DNA of 64,000 nt from Burkholderia catarinensis (GCF_001883705.2 NZ_MDEQ02000004.1:310001-374000); one strand, 5' to 3'; counted from the first letter of the stretch, positions 36,755 through 45,096 are shown. Made by a program: numbers and translations. The notes: generated by a model not told the origin, from the letters alone.

Positions 36755-38049
36755 TGAGCGGCCTCCTGCGCTATTTCGGGCGTCCAGTCGGGGTCGGGCA
36801 TGACGTACAGCTTGTCGAGCCACGCGTGAATCGACGGTGCGCTCTTGTCGGTTGCCCGATCGTGCTGCTGCATAGCACGGGTGATGTCGCTGACAGCGGC
36901 CCGGATGGCTTGGACGCGGGTCGGATATGTAGCGGCAAACGTCCGCATCGACGGGAGGGCAGACGACATGCCTCGTCCGGCGCGAAGGGTCGTCGTATAA
37001 ATCCACGCACCGTCGTCAATATGAGCAAGATGAATTTCGGCCGGCTCAGACCCGGCGCGCTTTGACTTCGGGGCCTTGATGGTCTCGCATTGCGCGAACA
37101 CGCCGTTCTCGTTCGGGGAGTGAATCGGATGCTTCTGCGGGCGGGCCGGCAGGTCGAGCAGATCTTCAAGGCCCGTCAGGGATCGATGGACGCCTTCGAT
37201 GGTCCCCGGCGAGAGATTCCCGAAGCCGGGGTCGTGCAAGACAGACTGCAGGGCCTGAAAAAGTTGCTTTGCACGCGCTTCGTTGATCTTCGTCGCTTTG
37301 GGCGCAACCGGCTTGGAGGTCGACGTGCCGCCGGCCAGGTGCTTCTTCGTAACCTTGCTCTTGCCGGCTTCCTGCGCTTTCGCCAGCCCGGACACGATGC
37401 GTTCGAGTGCCTTGTCGCCGCCGTGTGTGCGGATCACTTCGATCGCGAGTGTGCCGGCGATCGAGCCATTGCGTACGATAGCGTGCAGCTCGGCTGGTGC
37501 CTTTTCAAGCAGTGCGGCATCACGGATCGACTGCTCGGAAATGTGCAACTGGGCGCAGATGGCTTCCGCGTTCATTTTGTGAACATCGCGGAGTTCCGCA
37601 ATCGAGGTGGCGAGATCGAGCGGCGACGATGGCTTTGAACGATTGCTCAAGTAGCCGTCGACGACCATCTTCGCGCGGTCGACTTCGCGGCTGTCGCGCA
37701 CTACCAAGGGGATCTTGCCGAGATCCTTTCCCGCCTCGATTGCCTTGCCGGCTGCGAGATAGCGGTGTTGCCCCTTGTAGACGTAGAACAAATCCTTTCC
37801 GCCGACTTTGCGCACGTAGCAGTGCAGCGGTGAACCCTTGTCGTACCCATGCTGGATCATCAGAACCGCGAGTTCGTGTACCCACGCAAGGTCGACGGCA
37901 CGAATGTTGTCGGCCGGGTCATAGTGAATTTGGTCGTACGGCACCATCCAGAGATCGGCGGACTTGGCACCGGCCTGCGCTGCTGCAGCCTTCGTGTTTC
38001 CGGTTGGGATCGGCGCGGCCAGGTCGAGTTGTTGCGTGCGATCGTCCAT
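36751..38049 (-). CDS. ParB-like nuclease/partition domain protein
   Basis: A 432-residue protein. Residues about 35-130 form a ParB/Srx-type domain (VPYDQIHYDPADNIR, YKGQHRYLAAGKAI), and residues about 140-200 a helix-turn-helix segment (MNAEAICAQLHISEQSIRDAALLEKAP). The C-terminal half is unassigned. Such proteins bind DNA in plasmid partition or regulate phage genes. No ParA is encoded nearby, so partition is unlikely and a regulatory role is more plausible. TAATG overlap with the upstream gene and ATGA with the downstream one show a tight operon. Confidence 0.8.
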   Translation of the reverse strand: MDDRTQQLDLAAPIPTGNTKAAAAQAGAKSADLWMVPYDQIHYDPADNIRAVDLAWVHELAVLMIQHGYDKGSPLHCYVRKVGGKDLFYVYKGQHRYLAAGKAIEAGKDLGKIPLVVRDSREVDRAKMVVDGYLSNRSKPSSPLDLATSIAELRDVHKMNAEAICAQLHISEQSIRDAALLEKAPAELHAIVRNGSIAGTLAIEVIRTHGGDKALERIVSGLAKAQEAGKSKVTKKHLAGGTSTSKPVAPKATKINEARAKQLFQALQSVLHDPGFGNLSPGTIEGVHRSLTGLEDLLDLPARPQKHPIHSPNENGVFAQCETIKAPKSKRAGSEPAEIHLAHIDDGAWIYTTTLRAGRGMSSALPSMRTFAATYPTRVQAIRAAVSDITRAMQQHDRATDKSAPSIHAWLDKLYVMPDPDWTPEIAQEAAQ

Positions 38050-38411
38050 TACGCAACCTCGCGCGTCGCTGCTGTGCGAGCCTTCCCGGGCTTCTTCGCC
38101 TTGTTGATCGCCTTCGATGCCTCGATATCCGCTGCCCGCTTCGCGTCACGGAGACGCTTGATTGCGTCGGCGCAGTTGCCTTCGTCCGGGATCGAGATCT
38201 GCTTGCCGGCGATCTCAGTGCCGTCGAGGATCAAATACTCCGTATGTACGCTGTCCGCCAAGGGGCGGCGACCAACAACGTATTTGCCGACGAGAATCGG
38301 CGTTGAGGGGCGTCGAGCTTTCGGGTCGTAGCGGACGATCGTGCGAAGGGACAGGGTGTCGCGGCGTTCGACGTCGGCGAAGGGAAGGGATTGGAGCTTC
38401 TTGCGCGGCAT
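38049..38411 (-). CDS. Hypothetical prophage protein (120 residues)
   Basis: Start MPRKKLQSL at 38,411 follows GGAG. A basic protein with a beta-rich middle (KYVVGRRPLADSVHTEYLILDG) and a lysine/alanine-rich helical tail (KRLRDAKRAADIEASKAINKAKKP). It overlaps the ParB-like start by one base. Unknown family; probably nucleic-acid binding because of charge. Confidence 0.7.
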   Translation of the reverse strand: MPRKKLQSLPFADVERRDTLSLRTIVRYDPKARRPSTPILVGKYVVGRRPLADSVHTEYLILDGTEIAGKQISIPDEGNCADAIKRLRDAKRAADIEASKAINKAKKPGKARTAATREVA

Positions 38412-38461
38412 GGTTGTCTCCATGACGCCGGGGGCGCTTGCCCCGGCAGGGTCGGGGCGGA

Positions 38462-38680
38462 TTAGACGGCGACGTGGTACGCGGTCGTCGGGACGACGAC
38501 CGGATCGTCTTGGAACACGTTCACGGCAACAAACAGGAGGGCGGCGACGACCGTCCAACGGAAGATCGGCGACTTTTCAAAGTTGCTTTGGCGGGCAGGT
38601 TCGGACGGGGTAAAGCGGGGTGTTTGCTCGTCGCGGAGCCAGTCGTGACGGGCTTCCGCGTTCAGATCGGTAGGTTTCAT
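38462..38680 (-). CDS. Small membrane protein of the prophage leftward operon (72 residues)
   Basis: ATG at 38,680 after GGAGATC. Hydrophilic N-terminus, then one transmembrane segment (FRWTVVAALLFVAVNVF). Probably the first gene of the leftward ParB/AlpA operon; the operator pair at 38,722-38,767 lies just ahead of it. Function unknown; single-span prophage proteins in this place sometimes act in exclusion. Confidence 0.6.
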   Translation of the reverse strand: MKPTDLNAEARHDWLRDEQTPRFTPSEPARQSNFEKSPIFRWTVVAALLFVAVNVFQDDPVVVPTTAYHVAV

Positions 38681-38721
38681 GGTGGGATCTCCGGTTGAGC
38701 GTCGAGCGACGCGACAGCCGA

Positions 38722-38767
38722 AGTATCCCCGTTAGGATATTTCTATGTCAATCCCTATAGGGATATT
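38722..38767. promoter_or_regulatory. Repressor operators O3 and O4 before the leftward operon
   Basis: O3 38,722-38,741: AGTATCCC-CGTT-AGGATATT. O4 38,748-38,767: TCAATCCC-TATA-GGGATATT. Both follow the 8-4-8 pattern of the perfect palindrome at 39,794, with centres 26 bases apart. A weaker ATACCCC-GCA-GGGGAT lies at 38,779-38,794. They would let the repressor control the transcript starting before 38,680. Confidence 0.65.
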
Positions 38768-38809
38768 TTGCGCGAAGAATACCCCGCAGGGGATGGCGGG
38801 GTGACGGGA

Positions 38810-39274
38810 TTACTGGCGTGGGGTGTGCTTTCGGCCGCTAAACGGGGCGAGTAGCTGGCCGGCGAGTACGGTGGCGCAGTCGAGCCACGGTATCTCGTTG
38901 ACGTATGCGAAGGCGAGCAGCGCAATAGCTGCCATTAGGGCGACTGCGGCATACCCGCCTTGCCGGCTGCCGGGCTTTGGCTTTCCCTTGGTGTGGTGGC
39001 GAATGCGGGCCGACAGGTGTCCCAGTCCGTCGAGCATGTCGTCGGCGAGATCGGCTTCGATTCCTTTGGCGGAGATGCTGATCGTTCCGTCGGCCTGCAT
39101 TGTCACGCAGGCGATTGCGACGATCGACTCTTCGGTGTGCCGAGCTAACTGGTCACGAAGGTGCTCGCGAATTGCCCGGTGCCGAAGATTGAGGTCGTGA
39201 TTCGGAAGATGGTAGACGTTATCGGCGGTGCTTTTTGGTCTCTCGGAATGCTGTTTCGCGGCGTGGTTTCTCAT
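38810..39274 (-). CDS. Hypothetical membrane-anchored prophage protein (154 residues)
   Basis: The first 100 residues are hydrophilic (AIREHLRDQLARHTEESIVAIACVTMQADGTISI). One or two hydrophobic segments follow near the C-terminus (YAAVALMAAIALLAFAYV). Its start overlaps the repressor gene by 56 bases, so both are made from the lysogenic transcript. The place beside the repressor suits an exclusion or lysogen-expressed cargo gene. Family unknown. Confidence 0.65.
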   Translation of the reverse strand: MRNHAAKQHSERPKSTADNVYHLPNHDLNLRHRAIREHLRDQLARHTEESIVAIACVTMQADGTISISAKGIEADLADDMLDGLGHLSARIRHHTKGKPKPGSRQGGYAAVALMAAIALLAFAYVNEIPWLDCATVLAGQLLAPFSGRKHTPRQ

Positions 39275-39728
39275 TGCTCACCGTTTCATTTGATAATGGA
39301 CGTTGAGCAGCCACACCCGCGCGGCGCCTAGACTCGTTTGTTGCGGGGACTTCTTCCGAGATGCTGAGCGAGCCGTCGCTTTCAGTGTGAACGGCTTCCG
39401 ACTGGCTTAAAACGAACTCGATGTAACTCTCGATCTTGGCTTTCTCTGGGGCGGGCAGTGCGGCCACGAGCGATCGATTGAATCGCAGCAATTCCTGCTC
39501 GACTTCGTCGTCCATAAGGAGCGACCCAGGTGGCACGCCGATGGCGTCCGCAAGCGCTTCAATAACAAAAAGTTGGGTGTCTACTTCGCCCTTAAGCACG
39601 CGAGCAACGCTGCTCTGCGCCACGCCAGCGGCTTTGGCGAGCTGCACTTGCGTGCGGATGTCTTCGTTCGCCGCCATGTGCCGGCGAATGTTCCGCGCCA
39701 AGATTTTCCGAAGCGGCATCTTATTCAT
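39219..39728 (-). CDS. XRE-type phage repressor
   Basis: A 169-residue protein with an N-terminal lambda-like helix-turn-helix (residues about 18-60: TQVQLAKAAGVAQSSVARVLKGE, then IEALADAIGV). The C-terminal half is charged and lacks the Ser/Lys peptidase dyad of LexA/CI proteins, so RecA-stimulated self-cleavage is not indicated. Start MNKMPLRK at 39,728 is preferred to the longer frame, which would run over the operators. Divergent from the early rightward genes; it likely maintains lysogeny through the AATATCCC sites. Confidence 0.85.
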   Translation of the reverse strand: MNKMPLRKILARNIRRHMAANEDIRTQVQLAKAAGVAQSSVARVLKGEVDTQLFVIEALADAIGVPPGSLLMDDEVEQELLRFNRSLVAALPAPEKAKIESYIEFVLSQSEAVHTESDGSLSISEEVPATNESRRRAGVAAQRPLSNETVSNEKPRRETAFRETKKHRR

Positions 39729-39750
39729 GGCTGCATATTGCCGGGAAAGG

Positions 39751-39813
39751 TCAATCCCTTGCGAGATATTGCGTGGGCGGTAGGTGTTGAGTGAATATCC
39801 CGAATGGGATATT
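39751..39813. promoter_or_regulatory. Repressor operators O1 and O2, divergent early promoter region
   Basis: O1 at 39,794-39,813 is a perfect palindrome, AATATCCC-GAAT-GGGATATT. O2 at 39,751-39,770 is TCAATCCC-TTGC-GAGATATT. The centres are 43 bases apart, near four helical turns, between the repressor start and the Cro-like start. This layout suits cooperative binding over both early promoters. Confidence 0.75.
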
Positions 39814-39844
39814 ATTTGGGCGGCCATCATCCAAGGATCGTCCA

Positions 39845-40069
39845 ATGCGGAACAACAAAGAACCGATGCTCGCTACCGTGCTGCGCAACCTTGACGCAGC
39901 CAAAGGTGCGTGGCCGGACATTTCCCGCCAGTGCGGCATCCCCTATCAGACGCTGACAAAGATCGCGCTGCGCATCCATCGCGATCCGCGCGTTTCGACG
40001 GTCCAGATCCTCTACGACCACTTTTCCGACCATCCGGTCGCGGGCGCTGCGCAGCCTGCGGTGCATTGA
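39845..40069 (+). CDS. Small Cro-like DNA-binding protein
   Basis: 74 residues, starting after AAGGA. ISRQCGIPYQTLTKIALRIHRDPRVSTVQILYDHF reads as a helix-turn-helix with recognition helix. As the first rightward gene opposite the repressor it is the expected Cro or early control protein. No further family assignment. Confidence 0.75.
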   Translation: MRNNKEPMLATVLRNLDAAKGAWPDISRQCGIPYQTLTKIALRIHRDPRVSTVQILYDHFSDHPVAGAAQPAVH

Positions 40070-40154
40070 CATCGTCCACCTATCCATTGGCCGAATCGTA
40101 ATCGCGGGATGTGATCTGCGACAGGATGAAAGCCGCTTCAGCTCAATATCCGAA

Positions 40155-40697
40155 ATGACCTGCCGATACGACAGTACCGAATGGCTGGACGTGCTCTATA
40201 CGTCCGTTCGAAACACGCCCGGCGGTGTCGCCGACGCGGCTAACCACCTCACGATCCGACGCGGTAAGAACATCACCTCGGAATCGCTTCGTCTGCGTTT
40301 GCGTGGCGTCGGCGACAGCCGCTTGTCGATGGAGATGTTCGAGCTGCTGATTGAATGGATGCAGGAAAAGGCCGAGGGCGAGGTGTATGCGCTCGACGCG
40401 CTGCATGCGTTGAACGCGCGCTTCGGGCTGGTTGCTGAACACGTCGACGACCACGCCGCGGACGATGCCGGTGAGCCCGGCACGTTGCATCTCGTTTCGA
40501 CAGCGTTGCACCTGCAGGCGCATGTCGGACTCGTCGCTGATGGCGTCACGCGCGCGTTGGCGGATCAGCGGATCGACGATCACGACGCGGAGAAGATCAT
40601 CGCGACGGGCCGCAAGGGCCAGCGCCTGTTCCAGCGCCTGATTCATGCTGCTCGCAACCTCGCTGCACGTCGCCGTCGTCGTCATGGAGCGGTTTAA
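40155..40697 (+). CDS. Phage CII-like regulatory protein (CP76 type)
   Basis: 180 residues. The N-terminal part, LYTSVRNTPGGVADAANHL followed by SESLRLRLRG, is typical of the CII-like regulators of P2-type and Burkholderia phages, where a helix-turn-helix binds early promoter DNA. The following helical part (LSMEMFELLIEWMQEKAEG) is family-like; the arginine-rich end RRRRRHG is odd. It probably decides between lysis and lysogeny or activates early genes. Confidence 0.75.
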   Translation: MTCRYDSTEWLDVLYTSVRNTPGGVADAANHLTIRRGKNITSESLRLRLRGVGDSRLSMEMFELLIEWMQEKAEGEVYALDALHALNARFGLVAEHVDDHAADDAGEPGTLHLVSTALHLQAHVGLVADGVTRALADQRIDDHDAEKIIATGRKGQRLFQRLIHAARNLAARRRRRHGAV

Positions 40698-41067
40698 GCC
40701 CGGCATGGGGTGCTGTCGGCCCGCGCGTGAACAGATCGGCCTCTGCTGCTCGCCTGAGCAGCAATTGGCATGTGCTGTAACGACACTCGCATCCCGATTC
40801 GAATACGCCCCCGCCGAAGCGGGGCGCTTGCTATCCGAACTGATCGCCACGTTCCCCGATCGCCTTGATCCGATTCTTGCGGAAGCGAGCGCAGCGGGGC
40901 GCGTGCATTTGTTCGTCGAGCGAGCCGCGCGCGCATGCGCCGCGCTCGCAACCAAAGCGGAACGACATGCGTTCCGCGACCAGCTTACCGATCGTCTCTG
41001 CGCGCTGGACCTTACTGCGTTCGACGATTCCATGTCGGCCGAGTGGTGTCGACTGCGCGGCAAATAA
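40684..41067 (+). CDS. Hypothetical early phage protein (about 127 residues)
   Basis: Overlaps the CII-like gene by 14 bases. The N-terminus is cysteine-rich (MGCCRPAREQIGLCC), then all helical (YAPAEAGRLLSELIATFP, HAFRDQLTDRLCALDL). The ATG at 40,684 lacks a good ribosome site; 40,705 is an alternative start. No known family. Likely an early accessory or replication-linked protein. Confidence 0.6.
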   Translation: MERFKPGMGCCRPAREQIGLCCSPEQQLACAVTTLASRFEYAPAEAGRLLSELIATFPDRLDPILAEASAAGRVHLFVERAARACAALATKAERHAFRDQLTDRLCALDLTAFDDSMSAEWCRLRGK

Positions 41068-41079
41068 CCGGAGACCCCT

Positions 41080-41253
41080 GTGAACGTGAACGGAATCAGC
41101 AGCGCGTTGCGACGCGGCACATCGCAGTACAGCCGCTCGCCGAGTGGACGGCAGTGCTATGTGGCCGGGCGAAGCGTATGGCGAAGCTTTTCACACAAGG
41201 TCGAGCGCGACCGCCGCCTCCTTGAGCTGGATGCGGCTCGGCGTGCGAGCTAA
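41080..41253 (+). CDS. Small basic early protein (57 residues)
   Basis: GTG at 41,080 follows GGAGA by 5 bases, 12 bases after the preceding stop; TAA at 41,251-41,253. The product begins MNVNGISSALRRGTSQYSR and ends RRLLELDAARRAS, rich in arginine and serine. Frame, ribosome site and operon position support it, although it is short. Possibly nucleic-acid binding. Confidence 0.55.
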   Translation: MNVNGISSALRRGTSQYSRSPSGRQCYVAGRSVWRSFSHKVERDRRLLELDAARRAS

Positions 41254-41345
41254 CAGGGCGCTGCGTCGATTGCCGGCGCAGCTCAACGAATCGTGATCTG
41301 GCCGCGACATGCGGCCAAAGTGACTTTGATGGAGGGAATTATTGT

Positions 41346-43853
41346 ATGGCAACACTGGACCAGATCACTCAGCAATTGCGTGCGGCGGGGCATCCTGACC
41401 TGCCCGCCGGCCATCCGGTCGCTGACGGCAAACATCATCGGTACGGGCCGCGCAAGAAATACTGGTATCAGCTGCGAGAGGTCATCAGCAAGGGCGCGGT
41501 GATCGGTTACGGCGGTACGTTCGGCCATTTCTCGGGCGACGATCCGGGCACCGAGCGATTCGAGTGGAGTGGCGCACCGATGAGCGAGGAAGTGCTCGCG
41601 GAGACGCGTCGACGGCAGGAAGCCGCCGAGCGCGAGCAGGCCGAACGAGATGCACGACAGGCGCAGCTCGCCGCGAACCGCGCGCGGGATCAGTGGAGCC
41701 GTGCAGCCGAGCATGGCGAATCCGCGTACCTGGGCCGCAAGCGCATCACGGCCGAAGGCGTGCGTTTCGACGCGGACGGCACGATCTTCGTGCCGATGTA
41801 TCAGTATGGCGACGACGCCCGTCTCGTCGGCCTGCAGAAGATCACGCCGGACGGCGCGAAGCGCTTCAACAAGGGCATGGAAAAGAAGGGTGCTTCGTAC
41901 CTACTCGGTGAGGTCGGCGCAGACGACCAGATCGTGCTGGTCGCCGAAGGCTATGCAACCGCGCGTGCGATCCGCATGGCGATCGACGATGCGTTCGCCG
42001 TCGATATCTGCTTCGATGCGGGCGGCATCCTCCCGGCCGTGCGCTACCTGCGAGCGACGTATCCGGATGTGCACGTGCTGGTCTGCGCCGACGACGACTG
42101 GAAGATCGAGCAGCGCGTTCGCGACTGGCTCGCCGACGAATTCGCTTTCCGTGGCGAGCTGGTGTTTGGTGCCGACCCGGTGCGGATCGAGGCGAAGAAT
42201 ACGTGGTACATGATCGCCGTGTCGCGACGTCGTGACGACAACGGCGTTCCGTACGTCGAAGTGAGCTACGGCAACGACGTGATGCCGCAGCGCCGTAAGC
42301 GGTTCGAGAACACGGGCCTGAAGCGTGCGTATGAGGCGGCAGCGACGGTCGACGACGTCAGCGTCGTCTATCCGGCATTCGCGAATCGCGGCGAGCGCAA
42401 GCTGACCGACTTCAACGACCTGCACGTTGAAGAAGGCTCGGACGCTGTCGGGGCGCAGGTACAGGCGGCAATCTTGCGCGTCATCGCGCCAGCGAACGAA
42501 GAGATCCGGCCGGCGACAGTCGACGTGTCGACCGCGGACGTCACGCCGACGAAACTCGTCGCGACGTCCGCTGCCGCGAAACAGCCGGAATGGGATGGCC
42601 GTGACGCAGAGAACGGCGCACACACGTGGGAGCAGGATCTGGCGCGGTCGGACAAGGGCACGCTGCTGCCGACGCTCGGCAACGTGCACCTGATCCTGTC
42701 GAACCACAAGGCATGGCAGGGCGTCATCGAGCAGGACGACTTCGGTGGCCGCGTGATGAAGCGCAAAGCGCCGCCGTTCCCGCAGGGTGTGATCGGCGAG
42801 TGGACCGACATGGACGATCAGCGCTGCGTTCTCTGGTTGTCGCAGCGCTACGGCCTCTCGGTGCGTACCGATATCGTGATGAACGCGGTCCTGTTGGTGG
42901 CGGACGCGACCCACTTCCATGACGTGCGCGAATACCTCGAAGGGCTGAAATGGGACGGCGTGTCGCGCGTGCGATCGATGCCGTCGACATACCTGCGCGT
43001 GGCCGACAGCGAGTATGTGCAGCTCGCGTTCATGAAGTGGATGATCGCGGCCGTCGCGCGCGTGATGGAGCCGGGCTGCAAGGTCGACAACGTCCTGATC
43101 CTCGAAGGCAAGCAGGGGCATCGTAAATCGACCGCGCTGAAGGTGCTGGCCGGCGCACCGTGGTTCACCGATACGCCGATCCAGATCGGCAACAAAGACA
43201 CGTACGCGGTGCTGGCCGGCAAGTGGGTGATCGAGCTGGCCGAGCTGGACTCGCTGAACAAGGCCGACTCGTCGGCGGTGAAGAGCTTCTTCGCGACGGC
43301 TGTCGACCGGTTCCGCAACTTCTACGGCAAGCGTGCGACCGACGTCCCGCGTCAATGCGTGTTCGCTGGCTCGGTCAACTTCGACACGTACCTGAAGGAC
43401 GAGTCGGGCAACCGGCGCTACTGGCCGCTGCGTGTCGGCGGCCTGGTCGACATTGACGGCATTGTGGCCGTTCGTGAACAGCTTTGGGCGGAAGCCGTAC
43501 ACCTGTATCGCTCGGGCGTCGTGTGGCACGTCGAAGAGCATGAACGCCCGCTGTTCGAGATCGAGCAGGCAGAGCGCTACGAAGGCGACGTGTACGAGGA
43601 CAAGATCGCGAAGGCCCTGGAATTCGTGTCGCGCACGACGATGGAAGAGATCCTCGCGGACATCCTGAAGCTTGATACGTCGAAGTGGACGTTGGCGGAA
43701 CAGCGCCGTATCGGCAAGGCGTTGAAGTCGCTAGGTTGGGTGCGCAAGCGTGAGTCGACCGGATCGCGCGGCTGGTACTACGTGAAGGAAGAGCAAGAGC
43801 TGGAAGCGGAACGCGAACTGGTCGCGGCGGGTGATGACGACAGTCCGCTGTGA
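41346..43853 (+). CDS. Phage primase/helicase with TOPRIM-like and VapE domains
   Basis: 835 residues. The N-terminal part looks like a zinc-free primase domain with a TOPRIM-like core (VLVAEGYATARA near 198-209, VHVLVCADDDW near 240-250). The C-terminal half is a VapE ATPase with Walker A LEGKQGHRKST near 586-596, Walker B WVIELAELD, and the downstream YWPLRVGGL. It would open the origin and prime phage DNA replication. A fragment of a close homologue is at 30,184-30,476. A CAAAGTGACTTTG palindrome precedes the start. Confidence 0.9.
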   Translation: MATLDQITQQLRAAGHPDLPAGHPVADGKHHRYGPRKKYWYQLREVISKGAVIGYGGTFGHFSGDDPGTERFEWSGAPMSEEVLAETRRRQEAAEREQAERDARQAQLAANRARDQWSRAAEHGESAYLGRKRITAEGVRFDADGTIFVPMYQYGDDARLVGLQKITPDGAKRFNKGMEKKGASYLLGEVGADDQIVLVAEGYATARAIRMAIDDAFAVDICFDAGGILPAVRYLRATYPDVHVLVCADDDWKIEQRVRDWLADEFAFRGELVFGADPVRIEAKNTWYMIAVSRRRDDNGVPYVEVSYGNDVMPQRRKRFENTGLKRAYEAAATVDDVSVVYPAFANRGERKLTDFNDLHVEEGSDAVGAQVQAAILRVIAPANEEIRPATVDVSTADVTPTKLVATSAAAKQPEWDGRDAENGAHTWEQDLARSDKGTLLPTLGNVHLILSNHKAWQGVIEQDDFGGRVMKRKAPPFPQGVIGEWTDMDDQRCVLWLSQRYGLSVRTDIVMNAVLLVADATHFHDVREYLEGLKWDGVSRVRSMPSTYLRVADSEYVQLAFMKWMIAAVARVMEPGCKVDNVLILEGKQGHRKSTALKVLAGAPWFTDTPIQIGNKDTYAVLAGKWVIELAELDSLNKADSSAVKSFFATAVDRFRNFYGKRATDVPRQCVFAGSVNFDTYLKDESGNRRYWPLRVGGLVDIDGIVAVREQLWAEAVHLYRSGVVWHVEEHERPLFEIEQAERYEGDVYEDKIAKALEFVSRTTMEEILADILKLDTSKWTLAEQRRIGKALKSLGWVRKRESTGSRGWYYVKEEQELEAERELVAAGDDDSPL

Positions 43854-43917
43854 CCGCTTGGCGCGCTGTGCCTGCACGGTAAGCGCGCCACTTGCCCCGT
43901 CGTGGCGCGCTGCGGAC

Positions 43918-44060
43918 GTCCCATGTCCCAATGTCCCAAGGCGCGGTCTCGGGCGCGGGTGCAGGGGCGCGACATGCGCGACGTGAGCGGCGCATGTCGC
44001 GCATGTCGCAGGCGCGCACCCCCGCAAGCCTTATCCCTTGGGACATTAGGACATTAGGAC
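43918..44060. repeat. Nested inverted repeats, possible replication origin or RNA element
   Basis: Outer arms AATGTCCCAAGG (43,930-43,941) and CCTTGGGACATT (44,036-44,047) are exactly complementary and flanked by further copies of GTCCC/GGAC. An inner 11-bp inverted repeat GCGACATGCGC (43,969-43,979) / GCGCATGTCGC (43,990-44,000) is followed by a second GCGCATGTCGC at 43,999-44,009. No gene is convincing in this 220-base gap between the primase and the antiterminator-like gene. Confidence 0.75.
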
Positions 44061-44075
44061 GAATAGGAGAGAGTG

Positions 44076-44849
44076 ATGATCGATTTGAAAGAGCGGGTAG
44101 GCGTTGCTATGAGCGTTCGTGGTCAGTTCACCGACCCGATTGCCGATCCTAAAGTTACTTTGGGCGCGCTCGCCTTTGCGAACGATCTCGGTAGCTCGCT
44201 GGCCCGAATCAAGGCCGGGCCGCTGCCGACGCCTGCGATGGTTCGACGTGCAACGTTGCTGTTGGCGCAGATGATCCGGACGTCGGGCCGATTCAAGCGT
44301 GCGCGGTTCACGGGCCTCTCGCGCGACGAGCGTCGCGATCAACGTGCGGGGCATGCTGTCGAGCGATCGAACGTCGACATCGTCGAGCGGTTCGCGCTGC
44401 GGTTGCTGGACGAGTGGGTGAACGATCAGTGCGTCGAGTGCGAGGGGCGTGGTGTTGTGCGTCGTGCACGACCAGTCACGACAGCAACGCACGCGTGCGA
44501 TGTATGTGGGGGCAGCGGGAAGGTGTGTGTTTCGGAGGAGCGGATTCCGTTCTTCGAAGGGCGTAACGGGCCGCTGGTCTTCCGGGAGTACGAACCATGC
44601 GACGACTGCGGCGGGATGGGGCGGATCGCCGCGTCGCCGGTTTCGGATGCGAAGGGACGGCACATCTGCCCCGTCTGTTCCGGTTCCGGTAAGCGGCAGG
44701 TTGACGATGCTGGCCGGGCGCACGCGCTCGGTGTATCGCTCGATGAGTACAGGAAGAATTGGTCGTGGCGCTTTCACGACATGCTCGCGCTGTTGGATAC
44801 GGTAGATGGATCGGTGTACGACACATTGCGTCGGCAATTGCGAGGATGA
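44076..44849 (+). CDS. DnaJ-type zinc-finger protein, probable late antiterminator
   Basis: 257 residues with four CxxCxGxG repeats at 119-126, 141-148, 175-182 and 198-205, the exact pattern of the DnaJ central domain that binds two zinc ions, but no J domain. Phage Q-type antiterminators carry related cysteine motifs, and this gene lies between replication and packaging genes where Q is expected. The role is therefore inferred. ATG at 44,076 follows AGGAGA; a GTG one codon earlier is possible. Confidence 0.65.
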   Translation: MIDLKERVGVAMSVRGQFTDPIADPKVTLGALAFANDLGSSLARIKAGPLPTPAMVRRATLLLAQMIRTSGRFKRARFTGLSRDERRDQRAGHAVERSNVDIVERFALRLLDEWVNDQCVECEGRGVVRRARPVTTATHACDVCGGSGKVCVSEERIPFFEGRNGPLVFREYEPCDDCGGMGRIAASPVSDAKGRHICPVCSGSGKRQVDDAGRAHALGVSLDEYRKNWSWRFHDMLALLDTVDGSVYDTLRRQLRG

Positions 44850-45047
44850 AACGTATTCCATTTCAAGAGCGGATCGCGTAAACTTTGCACATCCTTTACC
44901 GCGTCACTGGATACGTGAGCGACCGCACACTCGTGTCGCAACAATCGCCCGACAGGCGTACTGAATCGCGGGAGCGCCGCGACCAACAACGATAACTGTC
45001 AGTCGGGATCTGTTGGGAGGGCGTTCGCCCTTGCGAAATGAATATTG

Positions 45048-45080
45048 AAGCCCTGAGTGCGAAAGCCCTCAGGGCTTTTT
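45048..45080 (+). terminator. Rho-independent terminator after the zinc-finger gene
   Basis: Perfect 10-bp stem AAGCCCTGAG (45,048-45,057) / CTCAGGGCTT (45,068-45,077), then T5. Near copy at 31,244. It lies 200 bases beyond the gene and ahead of a small gene. Confidence 0.9.
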
Positions 45081-45096
45081 GCATTGGGGCGCTGAA

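Noticed and set aside
36751..38049. ParB-like gene as proof of a plasmid prophage
   Set aside because: No ParA or parS cluster is visible, and core chromosome adjoins the element on the left, so an integrated prophage is more likely.
38779..38794. Fifth repressor-like palindrome ATACCCC-GCA-GGGGAT
   Set aside because: The spacing is 3 rather than 4 and the outer half-site bases do not match; kept only as a weak possibility in the operator entry.
39219..39845. Longer 208-residue form of the repressor
   Set aside because: The extra 39 codons cover both operator palindromes and show no protein-like character; the start at 39,728 gives a normal XRE N-terminus.
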